Notes: generated by a model not told the origin, from the sequence alone. A stretch of DNA of 64,000 nucleotides from Corallococcus carmarthensis (GCF_003611695.1 NZ_RAWE01000002.1:100451-164450), one strand, 5' to 3'. Positions 34,115-43,543 are shown, counted from the first letter of the stretch. Translations and numbers: made by a program.

Positions 34115-34762
34115 TCAAGGCTGGGGGTGCCACCACAGCCCCTTCAGTCCCGCCTGCTCACACGCCTGCCGCGCCTCCTCGGTGAAGCAGTAGAAGACCA
34201 GTTCGGGGACGGAGAACACGGGAGGAAAGCCTCCGGGTGGCGGGCGGAGCACGAGGGGCTCGGCTTCCTCCGGGCCCAGGAACTCTTCGCCGCACTCATG
34301 GAAGGGCACGCCCTTCACGAGGGTGTGCTCCCGGTCGAGGCAGTCGGTCTGCTCCAGCAACTGGAGGATGACGAAGTCCTCGTTCTTCAGCGCCGGGTCC
34401 GTCACCGAATACCAGGTCCGCTGCCGGGTGAACCGGTCACGCACGAGGTGCCTGATGTGTTCCGAGTAGATGACCGTGGGGATGAGGCGGTGGGGGAACC
34501 GGCCCACCGCTTCGAGCACGCGCACCATGCGCCGGGAGAGGAGCGTCCACCCCAGGGGCGCGGTGCTCAGGTGGTCGAGCCGGGCGGCGTTCTCCAGGTT
34601 GCCGACGAACTCGATGACCCCGGGCGCGCCCTGCTGGCGCTGATAGTCGATGCTGGGGTCGAAGAACGTCACGTCCTCGAAGCCGTCGAACTCGATGATC
34701 TTGGCGTCATAGACACCTTCCTCCTCGAAGTGGGAGACGTCAGCCGTCAATGCATACATCAT
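34115..34762 (-). CDS. Immunity protein, Imm11/Imm43-like, partner of the AHH toxin
   Basis: The 215-residue cytoplasmic protein shows the pattern of myxobacterial Imm11-like proteins: FDPSIDYQRQQGAPG, HLSTAPLGWTLLSRRMVRVLEAV, and a C-terminal PVFSVPELVFYCFTEEARQACEQAGLKGLWWHP. Its ATG overlaps the end of the AHH toxin gene by 4 bp (34759-34762), the standard toxin-then-immunity order. It should bind and neutralise that toxin's nuclease domain. The exact family assignment (Imm11 versus Imm43) is uncertain. Confidence 0.75.
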   Translation of the reverse strand: MMYALTADVSHFEEEGVYDAKIIEFDGFEDVTFFDPSIDYQRQQGAPGVIEFVGNLENAARLDHLSTAPLGWTLLSRRMVRVLEAVGRFPHRLIPTVIYSEHIRHLVRDRFTRQRTWYSVTDPALKNEDFVILQLLEQTDCLDREHTLVKGVPFHECGEEFLGPEEAEPLVLRPPPGGFPPVFSVPELVFYCFTEEARQACEQAGLKGLWWHPQP

Positions 34763-36756
34763 GCGGTGTGTGACTCCCCGTGAGAGGACAGCTCCAGCAA
34801 GGCCAGCTTCTTCCCCGTGAGCACCTTACCGCCGCGCTGCTCCTGGATCACCTTGATCACCGGCTCCTTCAGGTTGCCGGATTGGATGACCTGTCGAAGC
34901 TCGTTCTCGACCTTGAGGATCGCGTCCTCGATGATCTTGGGCGTCCAACTGGAGGAGGGGCCCGTCATGAGCAGTTTTTTCCTGGCTGCGTCCAGCCGGG
35001 CCTCCACGAACTTGCTGTAGATCGGGTGGCTGCCCGAGTGGATGAGCTGTCCCTCCACGTTGATGCCGGAATGCATGTCGAGGATGTTCGACCCCCGGTC
35101 AATCGTATAACCCTTGAGCCGCTCCATGGCCGTGCGGATCAACGGGTGGCTCTGGGCGACCGCGTCGGGGATGAGGTGGTGCATGGGATGGCCGGCGGAG
35201 AGCCGGACCTCCGCCGCCGCCCGCGCCGCCGGTCCCTGGGTCTTCTCCACCCAATCCAAATAGTTCTTCCGGTAGCGGGTGAAGACGCTGAGGCGGGGCG
35301 TGCCCTTGCCGACCTTGAGCACCACCAGCCCGTCCTCGGTCACCGTGAGCGCCCCGAATTCGTCGCCCAGGGCCTTTCCGTCCGGACGGCGCAGGCGATA
35401 GGGCTGGGGGCCATTGCTCAGCTTCTCCAGGCGGTAGCCCGCGGACTGGAGCTCCTGCTTGAACGCATTGAACTCCGGCGTCCCCTCCTTCGGGATGCGG
35501 CGTCCGACGAAGTCCTTGAGCTTCTCCCAGTTGGGAAGCTTCTCCAGCAGCTTCTCCAACTCGGCGTCGCCGACCGTGCGCTCGGTCAGGGTGGGCTCGG
35601 TGTCCGGTCTGGAGCTCCCGCCTTCCTTGACGGCCTTCGACATCAGCGGCGTGCCGAGTCCCGAGGGATTGAAGGGCAGCGGGACGGCGGGGGCGGCGGT
35701 GATGGCACCCGGTTGGAACACGGGGACGCCCGCGTAGGCCCCGCCGGGACCCGCCGCCGCCATCATGTAGATGCGGGGTGGGGTGATCTTCACGGACGTC
35801 ATCAGCTTGAGCCCACGTCCCGCGTTGGTCTTCGCGCCCATCAGCGCCAGCGCGGCCATCGCGATGCTCACCAGCATCCGGAGGAAGGACTTGCTGGCCT
35901 CCTTGAGTTTCTCCGGGGAGCCGTTGGCCTCCCACGCCTGGGTGAGCCACAGCTGCGCGTGCTTCAGGGCTTCCCCTCCGGCCTCGACGAGGCCATAGGC
36001 GCCGAACGCCGCCAGGCCCAACTGGATGAGCGCCGCCGCCAGCTGCCCCACCCCCGTGGGGGTCGCCGCCAGGAAGGTGGACAGCGCCTCCGCGGCGATG
36101 AAACCCACGACCATGGCGGAGATCTCCAGCCAGTGCTCCTTGATGGCCTGGCCGTACTGGCCGGCGACCTCGCCGAAGTACAGGTCCGCCTGTTTCACGG
36201 AGGAGATGACGTCCTCCAGGTGCAGGGCGGCCCGGCGCGCCTTGGCCATCGCCTCGTGGGTGATGGAGCCGCTCGACACGATTCCCTGGAGCTGGTTGGC
36301 GAAGGCGATGCTCACCAGCCAGATGCGCTCGCCCGCGACCAGCCGGACGTCACCGTCGATGCGCTGGACCCCCTTGCGGCCACCCTTCGTGTTCACGTGA
36401 TGGATGACATTCTCGTAGAAGCGCAGGTCGCGTCCCGGCTGGATGGCCTGCCGGTAGATGCGCGCGGCGATGGGCTCCAGCCGGTCCCCTGGACGGACCT
36501 GGTAGAGGGTCGCCGCGGGCTCCGGCAGTTCGGTCGTGATGCGCAGGGTCTGCATATAGCCTTGCAGCAGATAGCCCCCCACCAGGGTCGACACGTAGGA
36601 CCAGCCAGGGGCCTGGGCGTGGTCACGGATGACGGTCACCCGGGTGCCCGGAGGCAGGGGCGCCTGGGTCAGGCAGGTGGAGCCCGTCATCATCGCGGGA
36701 AGCGTCCGCAGGTTGGCGCCATCACTCTGGTCGATGAACCCGAATTGAATCGTCAT
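34759..36756 (-). CDS. AHH-nuclease polymorphic toxin with LysM-like N-terminus
   Basis: The 665-residue protein starts MTIQFGFIDQSDGANLRTLP and contains a LysM-like segment (YQVRPGDRLEPIAARIYR), suggesting cell-wall binding. A hydrophobic helical region (about 220-330, for example MVVGFIAAEALSTFLAA) may serve for delivery. The C-terminal AHH nuclease shows the hallmark PMHHLIPDAVAQSHP followed by GSNILDMHSGINV. AHH enzymes are HNH-like DNases. The ATG at 36756 is preferred to GTG at 36762 by the AGGGG ribosome site. It is coupled to its immunity gene. The secretion route is not visible here. Confidence 0.85.
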   Translation of the reverse strand: MTIQFGFIDQSDGANLRTLPAMMTGSTCLTQAPLPPGTRVTVIRDHAQAPGWSYVSTLVGGYLLQGYMQTLRITTELPEPAATLYQVRPGDRLEPIAARIYRQAIQPGRDLRFYENVIHHVNTKGGRKGVQRIDGDVRLVAGERIWLVSIAFANQLQGIVSSGSITHEAMAKARRAALHLEDVISSVKQADLYFGEVAGQYGQAIKEHWLEISAMVVGFIAAEALSTFLAATPTGVGQLAAALIQLGLAAFGAYGLVEAGGEALKHAQLWLTQAWEANGSPEKLKEASKSFLRMLVSIAMAALALMGAKTNAGRGLKLMTSVKITPPRIYMMAAAGPGGAYAGVPVFQPGAITAAPAVPLPFNPSGLGTPLMSKAVKEGGSSRPDTEPTLTERTVGDAELEKLLEKLPNWEKLKDFVGRRIPKEGTPEFNAFKQELQSAGYRLEKLSNGPQPYRLRRPDGKALGDEFGALTVTEDGLVVLKVGKGTPRLSVFTRYRKNYLDWVEKTQGPAARAAAEVRLSAGHPMHHLIPDAVAQSHPLIRTAMERLKGYTIDRGSNILDMHSGINVEGQLIHSGSHPIYSKFVEARLDAARKKLLMTGPSSSWTPKIIEDAILKVENELRQVIQSGNLKEPVIKVIQEQRGGKVLTGKKLALLELSSHGESHTA

Positions 36757-36846
36757 GTTCACCCCTGTCTCGGGACTGACAGGATTCTGCCACCTGGACA
36801 GGGAGTGAAGAACTGGCCAGGTGAGAATGACAAAGACTTACATCCG

Positions 36847-38085
36847 CTACGCGGCGGACGCCTGCTGGATGCGGGCCTCTGTTTCGGAGGGGCTGGCAAT
36901 CCAGGGCCAGAAGCGTTGAGGCTCTCCGAAGTTGTCGAAGAACGTGTCGGCCAGCGTCGACACCGCCGAGGCCGCCCCCAGGTAGCGCAGCACGTGGGGA
37001 GGAGGCGGCTGGAGCAGCAGGTTGGTGAAGGCGGTGATGTATTGGCCTTCCGTCCGCCAGAAGTGCTCGAAGGTCTGCTCCATCCAGTCCGGACTGAAGG
37101 GCTGGTCACCGTGCGCGAGGATGGCCTTTGTCATCGCATGCGCCTGCTTCGACGCGCTGTTGAGCCCCTGGCCCGCGATGGGGTCGTTGAGCAGGACGAC
37201 ATCCCCCATCCCCATCACCACCCGGCCCGAAGGCAGCCTGCCCACCGGCTTGCGCACCGTGGGCGTGAACGCGCCCGTGAGCCAGGAGGACTCGTCCACG
37301 ATGGAGGCGCCCTCCAGCCGCTCCGCCACCCAGGGTGAGAATTCGCGCAGCACCTCCTTCATCCGCTCCATGGCTTCCCGCGCGGTGCTCACGCCGCCGA
37401 AGCGGTCCATTCCCTGGCCGGGGATGGCCTCCAGCAGGAGGCAGCTCAGCGGACCCCGGATGCGGTCGAAGTACGGCATGGAGAAGTACTCGCCGTGGCC
37501 CGCCGCCAGGATGAACTTGAGCGCGGGGTAGGGCGTCTCGTGCAGCGGCTTCATGCCGGTGACAATCATTGCCGCGAGGTTGCGCTGCGGCTGCGTGTGG
37601 ACGCTGCGCCCGGCGTCCCGTTCGAACAGCCGGGTGAAGCTGTTGCGGCCCGTCGTCACGACCACCAGGTCATGCTCCGGGACGAGCGCCTCCAGGCCGT
37701 CCACGTCCACGTCCCGCACCACCACGGTGCCGCCGCGCCGCTCGAACTCCGCGAGCCAGCGTGAGTACTTCGCCCGCAGGTCCAGGGACTTGCCCGGATG
37801 GAGGATGCGCCCCTGGACCCGGAGCACCCGCTGGCCGGGCGCCGCGCAGACGTCCAGGTCCCCACCCCGGGCGTACTCCCCCGGGCCCTGCCAGAAGTCG
37901 AGCCCCAGCTCCTGCTCGTACTGGTAGGCGCGGCCGAAGAGGTAGGTGGTCGCGGCGATCCGGGCGTTGAAGAGCTGCTCGGGCGTGCGGTCCGAGTAGA
38001 CGGTGACGGCGTAGCCCTGCTCCAGCAGGCCGAAGCCGAGCTGCAGGCCCGCCTGGCCCGCTCCAATGATGCCGATGTTCCTCAT
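36847..38085 (-). CDS. Styrene/indole monooxygenase-like FAD protein (StyA type)
   Basis: The 412-residue protein has the FAD-binding Rossmann motif MRNIGIIGAGQAGLQLGFGLL, the VVVTTGRNS segment and the late flavin contact GRVVMGMGDVVLLNDPIAGQGLNSA. Motif order and length match StyA-like two-component monooxygenases, which epoxidise styrene or indole with reduced FAD from a reductase. The reductase (StyB) is not beside it, so it must use a general flavin reductase. No other catabolic gene is adjacent. Confidence 0.82.
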   Translation of the reverse strand: MRNIGIIGAGQAGLQLGFGLLEQGYAVTVYSDRTPEQLFNARIAATTYLFGRAYQYEQELGLDFWQGPGEYARGGDLDVCAAPGQRVLRVQGRILHPGKSLDLRAKYSRWLAEFERRGGTVVVRDVDVDGLEALVPEHDLVVVTTGRNSFTRLFERDAGRSVHTQPQRNLAAMIVTGMKPLHETPYPALKFILAAGHGEYFSMPYFDRIRGPLSCLLLEAIPGQGMDRFGGVSTAREAMERMKEVLREFSPWVAERLEGASIVDESSWLTGAFTPTVRKPVGRLPSGRVVMGMGDVVLLNDPIAGQGLNSASKQAHAMTKAILAHGDQPFSPDWMEQTFEHFWRTEGQYITAFTNLLLQPPPPHVLRYLGAASAVSTLADTFFDNFGEPQRFWPWIASPSETEARIQQASAA

Positions 38086-38273
38086 GGTGCCCCCTGGGTG
38101 GTTCGCGGGGGTCTGACACCCCGCCAGGGCACTACGTAGCGAACCCCCGGTCCTGGCAACGCACGGAGGTACGAGGCCGCCCGGAATCCGACGCCGGGAG
38201 CCCCCTTTCATGTCAGACCCCGCGAGTACTGTTCTTCCCGTCGCAGCGAGAAACGAACGAGGGGGAGTACGTC

Positions 38274-39371
38274 ATGGCCGTGTCTGTGATTGATAACCGC
38301 GTCGAGGTCGTCTTCAGCTTTGACACCACGGGCAGCATGTATCCGTGTCTCGCGCAGGTGCGGAAGAAGCTGGGGGCCGCCGTGGCCCGGCTGACGAAGG
38401 AGATTCCGGGCATCCGCATCGGCATCATCGCGCACGGGGACTACTGTGACGCGGGCTCCACCTACGTGACCAAGGCGCTGGACCTCACCGACGACGCCAA
38501 GGCCATCACCCGCTTCGTGGAGAAGGTGGGCCAGACGGGTGGCGGAGACGCGCCCGAGTGCTACGAGCTGGTGCTGCACGAGGCCCAGGGCCTGTCCTGG
38601 ACGAAGGGCTACACGAAGGCGTTCGTGCTCATTGGCGATGACGTGCCGCACGCGCCCCAGCACAACCCGAAGAAGCTGGACTGGCGCAAGGAGGTGTCCA
38701 CGCTGGGGGCCATGGGCGTGCCCGTGTATGGCGTCCAGGCGCTGAACCGCCGTCACGCGACGTCGTTCTACAAGGAGCTGGCGGAGAAGTCGGGCGGCTT
38801 CCACCTGAGCCTGGATCAGTTCGCGCACATCACCGACATGCTGCTGGCCGTCTGCTACAAGCAGTCCTCGGACGCGCAGCTCCAGGAGTATGAGGCGGAG
38901 GTGTCCCGCGAGGGCCGCATGAACCGCGGCCTGAACGCGATGTTCAACACGATGCTCAAGCGGGCCTCGTCCACGCTCTTCGGCGAGACGGACCTTCGGT
39001 CGGTGCCGCCGGGGCGCTTCCAGGTGCTGGAGGTGGATGCGGACAGCGCCATCAAGGAGTTCGTCACGGAGAACGGCCTGGGCTTCAAGACGGGACGCGG
39101 CTTCTACGAGTTCACCAAGACGGAGACCATCCAGGGCCGCAAGGAGGTGGTGCTGATGGACCGCAAGTCCGGCGACCTCTACAGCGGCGAGCGCGCGCGG
39201 GAGATGCTGGGCCTGCCGCCGGGAGAGACGGTGCGCATCCGGCCCGCGAGCCTGGAGAAGTACGTCGTCTTCGTCCAGAGCACGTCCGCCAACCGGAAGC
39301 TCAAGGGCGGCACGAAGTTCCTCTACGAAGTGGAGGACTGGGACGGCGCGCGCGGCAGCGCCGCGGCCTGA
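38274..39371 (+). CDS. VWA-domain protein
   Basis: The 365-residue cytoplasmic protein has a VWA domain whose MIDAS reads VVFSFDTTGSMYPCL, with AFVLIGDDVPHAPQH and a later conserved Asp region. A C-terminal region of about 140 residues (from GRFQVLEVDADS) is of unknown fold. It is distinct from the secreted VWA protein at 22205. The start at 38274 has a strong GGGGGAG ribosome site. It stands alone: the upstream gap of 188 bp carries no gene. A metal-dependent protein-binding role is inferred. Confidence 0.8.
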   Translation: MAVSVIDNRVEVVFSFDTTGSMYPCLAQVRKKLGAAVARLTKEIPGIRIGIIAHGDYCDAGSTYVTKALDLTDDAKAITRFVEKVGQTGGGDAPECYELVLHEAQGLSWTKGYTKAFVLIGDDVPHAPQHNPKKLDWRKEVSTLGAMGVPVYGVQALNRRHATSFYKELAEKSGGFHLSLDQFAHITDMLLAVCYKQSSDAQLQEYEAEVSREGRMNRGLNAMFNTMLKRASSTLFGETDLRSVPPGRFQVLEVDADSAIKEFVTENGLGFKTGRGFYEFTKTETIQGRKEVVLMDRKSGDLYSGERAREMLGLPPGETVRIRPASLEKYVVFVQSTSANRKLKGGTKFLYEVEDWDGARGSAAA

Positions 39372-39458
39372 GCAGAGGATGGCTTGACGGCCTGTCGCAA
39401 TGGCTGACAAACATGGCGGAAGCCCGGAATGGTCCGGCCCTTCACCCCGGAGTCCGCC

Positions 39459-40067
39459 ATGTCGCTCGACCCTTCGACCACCGCTGTGTTGTTGATTGAG
39501 TACCAGAACGAGTTCGCCACCGAGGGCGGGGTGCTGCACCCGGCGGTGAAGGGCGTGATGGCCGAGACGGGGATGCTGGAGAACACGCTCGCGGTGGTGC
39601 GGGCGGCCCGGGCGAAGGGCGTGACGGTGATGCACGCGCCCATCACCTTCGCCGAGGGCTACGGCGAGCTGACCCGGCACCCCTACGGCATCCTGAAGGG
39701 CGTGGTGGACGGGAAGGCGTTCGTGAAGGGGAGCTGGGGCGCGCAGATCATCGACGCGCTGGCGCCGCAGAAGGGCGACATCGTGATTGAAGGCAAGCGC
39801 GGTCTGGACACCTTCGCCAGCACCAACCTGGACTTCATCCTGCGCAGCAAGGGCATCAAGACGGTGGTGATTGGCGGCTTCCTCACCAACTGCTGTGTCG
39901 AGTCGACGATGCGCACCGCGTACGAGCACGGCTTCGACGTCATCACCCTCACGGACTGCGCCGCCGCCACCTCGGCGGAAGAGCACAAGAACGCGCTCAA
40001 GTACGACTTCCCCATGTTCTCGCGCCCCATGCCGTCGTCGGAAGTCATCGGCATGCTCAAGGCGTAG
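39459..40067 (+). CDS. Isochorismatase-fold cysteine hydrolase
   Basis: The 202-residue protein carries VLLIEYQNEFATEG (first catalytic Asp replaced by Glu), a lysine region in IEGKRGLDTFASTNLDFIL, and the nucleophile segment VVIGGFLTNCCVESTMRTAYEHGFDV. The Asp-to-Glu change is a visible oddity: most members have D-x-Q in the first motif (here E-Y-Q). Its substrate is unknown. The start at 39459 (MSLDPSTT) follows the family start. It is unrelated in context to the similar fold at 6245. Confidence 0.85.
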   Translation: MSLDPSTTAVLLIEYQNEFATEGGVLHPAVKGVMAETGMLENTLAVVRAARAKGVTVMHAPITFAEGYGELTRHPYGILKGVVDGKAFVKGSWGAQIIDALAPQKGDIVIEGKRGLDTFASTNLDFILRSKGIKTVVIGGFLTNCCVESTMRTAYEHGFDVITLTDCAAATSAEEHKNALKYDFPMFSRPMPSSEVIGMLKA

Positions 40068-40195
40068 GGCGGGGTGGACCGGGCGCGGGTCTCGGCCCGC
40101 CCCGGTGGCGCGCTCCGAAGGCGCGGCGAACCCCCTTGCGGCCGTGCGTGGGACACCACTACAAACGCGCCGTTGCCTACCCGAGGGGGTTTTGC

Positions 40196-41227
40196 GTGTA
40201 TCGAAAGAATGTTCTCGGCGCGTTGTTCGCGCTGGGGTTGATGACGGCGATGAGTGCTCGGGCGGAGGTGCTGTTCGCCCAGGCCACCTTCCTGCTCAAC
40301 AAGAACCAGCTCTCCGCGGTGAACTACCGCGGCAAGGGCGTGGCCATCCCCGTGGGCGCGAAGGTCGCGGTCCTCGAGCGGGACAATGATGAAGTGCGCT
40401 GCAAGGTCGTCGAGTCGGGCGTCGAGTTCCGGTTCGTGACGCACCGGAGCCTGGGCAAGCCCATCAACGTGCTGTTCGCGGGCTTCTTCGCCGAGCAGGA
40501 CCCCGCCCCGCGCATCGCCGCGCTGACGCCCGAGGAGCAGAAGCAGGTCCGCGCCGGAGAGCTGGCCCGGGGCATGTCGCGCGAGGCCGTGCTGCTGACG
40601 GCCGGTCCGCCGCCGCCGCACCGCACGCCGTCAATCCAGGGCAGCCGCTGGACGTACTGGAACTCGAAGTTCTCCACGTTCGAGGTCGTCTTCGGCCCGG
40701 ACGGCAAGGTCGTGCAGATTGGCGACGAGCCCGCGCCGGCTCCCGCTCCGGCGCCTCCGGTGGAGAAGACCGTCTACCACGCGACCGCGAACTTCCATTT
40801 CGACGACGGCACCGTGTCCTGGGTGAACTACCTCAAGGGCCCCATCATCCCGTTCAACGCGAAGGTCGAGGTCCTGGACAAGGGCTCGTCCTCCGTGAAG
40901 TTCAAGGTCGTGGAGACCGGCGCGGAGCTCGCGTTCGAGAACGACTCGCGCTCGGGTTCGGACACCTGGAAGCTGTTCCAGACCGCGTTCGCGCCGGAGG
41001 ACCAGGCCGGCAAGCTGGAGGCGCTGTCGCCGGACGACCGCAAGAAGGTCTCCGCGTCGGAGGTGGAGCCCGGCATGAGCCGCGAGGCCGTGCGCATGGC
41101 GTGGGGCCCTCCGCCTCCGCATGAGACGCCGTCGTTCAACTCCACCACCTGGACCTACTGGAAGTCGAAGACGGCCAAGGTGCGCGTGAAGTTCGGCAAG
41201 GACGACAAGGTCGCCACCATCGAGTAG
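40196..41227 (+). CDS. Secreted protein with two tandem repeats of about 165 residues
   Basis: The 343-residue protein has a signal peptide (LGALFALGLMTAMSARAE) and begins at GTG 40196 after GAGGGGG. Two homologous halves share YRGKGVAIPVGAKVAVLERD / KGPIIPFNAKVEVLDKG, KVVESG / KVVETG, ALTPEEQKQV / ALSPDDRKKV, and GMSREAVLLTAGPPPPHRTPS / GMSREAVRMAWGPPPPHETPS followed by W-T-Y-W. The G-M-S-x-x-E-V-x-x-x-x-G-x-P element resembles the SmpA/BamE-type turn. No function is known. A GC-rich hairpin (CGCGGTG/CACCGCG) follows the stop at 41228-41244. Confidence 0.75.
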   Translation: MYRKNVLGALFALGLMTAMSARAEVLFAQATFLLNKNQLSAVNYRGKGVAIPVGAKVAVLERDNDEVRCKVVESGVEFRFVTHRSLGKPINVLFAGFFAEQDPAPRIAALTPEEQKQVRAGELARGMSREAVLLTAGPPPPHRTPSIQGSRWTYWNSKFSTFEVVFGPDGKVVQIGDEPAPAPAPAPPVEKTVYHATANFHFDDGTVSWVNYLKGPIIPFNAKVEVLDKGSSSVKFKVVETGAELAFENDSRSGSDTWKLFQTAFAPEDQAGKLEALSPDDRKKVSASEVEPGMSREAVRMAWGPPPPHETPSFNSTTWTYWKSKTAKVRVKFGKDDKVATIE

Positions 41228-41369
41228 CGCGGTGACACACCGCGCGGGCCCGGGCCGCTCATGATGCCATGCGTCGGCAGGCGTGACGCAGAGGGCCGGG
41301 CTTGCGCGTGTTCCAAGCAATGCTGGAGCTTGTTAGCCTTTCCGCCGCAACCCTGACGGAGGACGGCGC

Positions 41370-41633
41370 ATGCGAGCGAGCATTGTCGGTGGTCTGGCAG
41401 CGATGGCGTTGATGGCGGTGGGCTGTGGCGCGCCCGTCGAGCAGGAGGAGGGGCCCGACCTGGCATCGCAGGAGGCGACGATCCCCGACTGTTCCGGCAG
41501 CCCGGACTCGTTGATCATGTACTTCAAGGACGCCAGCTACTCGGAGCAGATTGGCGGCCGGGGTTGTCACTGCGGCTGGTGGGAGAGCTGGGGCAGGACG
41601 TCGACGTTCCAGCAGTACATCAACGAGTGCTAG
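41370..41633 (+). CDS. Small lipoprotein, DUF6289-like
   Basis: The 87-residue protein has a lipobox (ALMAVGCGAPVEQ) and a compact C-terminal domain. It has a spaced cysteine pair (GCHCGWW), YFKDASYSEQIGGRG, and an ending in STFQQYINEC. The layout is reminiscent of DUF6289 proteins common in myxobacteria. It is exported and probably surface-exposed. A strong terminator follows, so it is likely monocistronic. Function unknown. Confidence 0.7.
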   Translation: MRASIVGGLAAMALMAVGCGAPVEQEEGPDLASQEATIPDCSGSPDSLIMYFKDASYSEQIGGRGCHCGWWESWGRTSTFQQYINEC

Positions 41634-41660
41634 GTCGTCCGGCCGTAACGTGACGACAAC

Positions 41661-41700
41661 GAGGCGTGACGGCTCATCGCCGTCACGCCTCTTTTCTTCG
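41661..41700 (+). terminator. Rho-independent terminator
   Basis: GAGGCGTGACGGC (41661-41673) pairs perfectly with GCCGTCACGCCTC (41679-41691), 5-base loop, followed by TTTTCTT. It ends the small lipoprotein gene. Confidence 0.88.
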
Positions 41701-41710
41701 GTGCTTCAGG

Positions 41711-42124
41711 CTACTCCAGGCTCGGCGCCTGGCTCATGCCGGCCGTCAGGTCCTGCAGCGGCGACTGGGCCAGGGACAGCGCGCCGGTCGCGGCGCCACC
41801 CACGGCCCCCGCGACGCCCTTCACGCCCTCGGTGACACCCTGCACGCCCTGGGTGATGCCCTGCACCAGCTGGGCGATGCTGCCCAGCACGGAGGCGACG
41901 CCCTCCAGCACCTTGCCCAGCTCCGCGGCCTTGCCGCCGATGCCGCCGACGTCGAAGCCGTCCGTCTTCAGGGCCGACATCAGGTCGGAGCCCTTGCCGC
42001 CCGGCTTCTGGGCGGAGGCGGGAGAACCCACGGCGCCCGGAGCGCTGGTGGGGCGCGAGGCAGCGGAGTCCTGCACGGGGGAACGGAAGGAGGAGGGGCT
42101 GCTGCGAACGGAGGAGACGGCCAT
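41711..42124 (-). CDS. Low-complexity helical protein
   Basis: The 137-residue protein has a Ser/Pro-rich start (SSPSSFRSPVQDSAASR) followed by a long amphipathic helix with V-Q-G-I/V-T repeats (LVQGITQGVQGVTEGVKGVAGAVGG). It is likely a short secreted or surface-active helix, though there is no clear signal peptide. The ATG at 42124 fits the frame and has GGAAGG upstream (minus strand). It is divergent from the lipase gene with 345 bp between. No family is recognised. Confidence 0.55.
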   Translation of the reverse strand: MAVSSVRSSPSSFRSPVQDSAASRPTSAPGAVGSPASAQKPGGKGSDLMSALKTDGFDVGGIGGKAAELGKVLEGVASVLGSIAQLVQGITQGVQGVTEGVKGVAGAVGGAATGALSLAQSPLQDLTAGMSQAPSLE

Positions 42125-42469
42125 GGCAGAGCTCTTTTCAGGAAGGGGAGTGAGTGTTGCGTTCAGCGACGAGGACACACATAGCAGCCGATGTGCCAAC
42201 GCCCCGGCCCCGGCAGGGTGCGCGCAAGTCGTTGATCTTGTTTGAAATGCCAGTGGCGCCGTCCTCGCCAACGGCAGCCATCCTGGTGACTGCCGTCACG
42301 CGCTGATGTTTCCAGTCATCAGGCGCGCGGGTGTTCGGGACGACGTGTCGGTCGACGCGTCGAAAACGCGCGAGGACACCCTCTCCGCGAGGTCTTCCGA
42401 GGGAGGGGCGTGCGGCATGGGCGCTGCAATCAGGGTCAGGCAACCGCCGCATCTCACTGGGAGTTGCAC
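42125..42469. other. Intergenic region between divergent genes
   Basis: These 345 bp separate the low-complexity protein (minus strand) and the lipase (plus strand). I see no convincing ORF, tRNA or strong hairpin. It should hold the divergent promoters of both genes. No clear sigma-54 site is visible. Confidence 0.6.
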
Positions 42470-43489
42470 ATGACGACCTCGACCGTTGCCTCCGTCCGTC
42501 CGCAGCCGCTGTCCACGCCGCCCGAGCCCGAACTGAACGCGACCCAGGTGCTGGGCATGGGGCAGGGCGTGGTCGCGGCCTACTCCGCCTTCAACGGCAA
42601 GGACTACTCCGTGCCTTCGGGCTGGACGCAGGCGGACAACCTCACGGCGTGGGTGCCGCAGAAGGGCGGCGTCGCGGAGGCGTTTGGCCTGTGGTTCACC
42701 TCCGACGCGGATTCGAGCACGGCGATGCTGGCGCTGCGCGGGACCGTGACGGCGGCGGACACGAGCGCGGACGAGCAGTACGCCACCACGTCCTTCGTGC
42801 CGTTCTCCGGTACGGCGCTGTCCCCGGTGCCGCAGGTGCACAGCGGCTTCTGGGGCATCTACACGGGCACGAGCACCAGCGTGCCGGTGTCGCTGCAGGC
42901 ACAGGTGTTCGCGTGGCTGAAGGGGAACAACATCCAGACGCTCTACGTGACGGGCCACAGCCTGGGCGGGGGCCTGGCGGAGCTCCTGGCGCTGGACCTG
43001 GCGGTGAGCCAGTCGTCGCTGAGCGTCATCACCGTCACGTTCGCGGCACCGAAGGCGGGGCTCGCGGATTCGTGGGGGACGGCCTACGCCCAGTACGTCA
43101 CGAACCCGGCGACGGTGCGCGTGGTCAACCAGTACGACGTGGTGCCCACGCTGCCGCCGTCGTGGATGGCGCCGAACTACGCGCAGGTGGGCGTGGAGTT
43201 CGACGTGCTCTTCTACAACACGCTCGGGAGCACGACCACGCAGGAGGCGACCATCCGGCACGAGATGGACAACTACCTCACCGTGCTCACGCAGGCGCTG
43301 CCCGCGTCGCCCCAGCTCTACGTGGGCCCCTTCTCGGATGGCGTCTACACGGACAGCCTGGGCAATCCGCTGCAGGACACCAGCGTGGCGCCCACCTCGG
43401 ACGCCGTGGCGAGCGCGAAGGCGTCCGTGAAGGCCCTGCCACAGCGCCCGGTGGCACAGCCGCCGAGCCGTCAGGTGGCGTTGAAGTAG
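42470..43489 (+). CDS. Class 3 lipase family protein
   Basis: The 339-residue protein has the lipase nucleophile elbow VTGHSLGGGLAELLA (G-x-S-x-G) preceded by the lid-region motif HSGFWGIYTG. Catalytic Asp is expected in YDVVPTLPP and His in the late TIRHEMDNY. The fold matches Lipase_3 (fungal-type) enzymes. No signal peptide is visible, so it acts inside or uses another export route. The C-terminal tail of about 50 residues is low-complexity. The ATG has GGGAG upstream. Confidence 0.85.
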   Translation: MTTSTVASVRPQPLSTPPEPELNATQVLGMGQGVVAAYSAFNGKDYSVPSGWTQADNLTAWVPQKGGVAEAFGLWFTSDADSSTAMLALRGTVTAADTSADEQYATTSFVPFSGTALSPVPQVHSGFWGIYTGTSTSVPVSLQAQVFAWLKGNNIQTLYVTGHSLGGGLAELLALDLAVSQSSLSVITVTFAAPKAGLADSWGTAYAQYVTNPATVRVVNQYDVVPTLPPSWMAPNYAQVGVEFDVLFYNTLGSTTTQEATIRHEMDNYLTVLTQALPASPQLYVGPFSDGVYTDSLGNPLQDTSVAPTSDAVASAKASVKALPQRPVAQPPSRQVALK

Positions 43490-43543
43490 GGACCGCGGGC
43501 ATTGAGGTAGGCTTCGCTCCATCCCCCGAGGAGGCCTTCCCCC

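Noticed and set aside
39459..40067. Annotating the second isochorismatase-fold protein as true isochorismatase
   Set aside because: The fold is shared by many hydrolases, no isochorismate synthase gene is nearby, and the first acidic residue is Glu.
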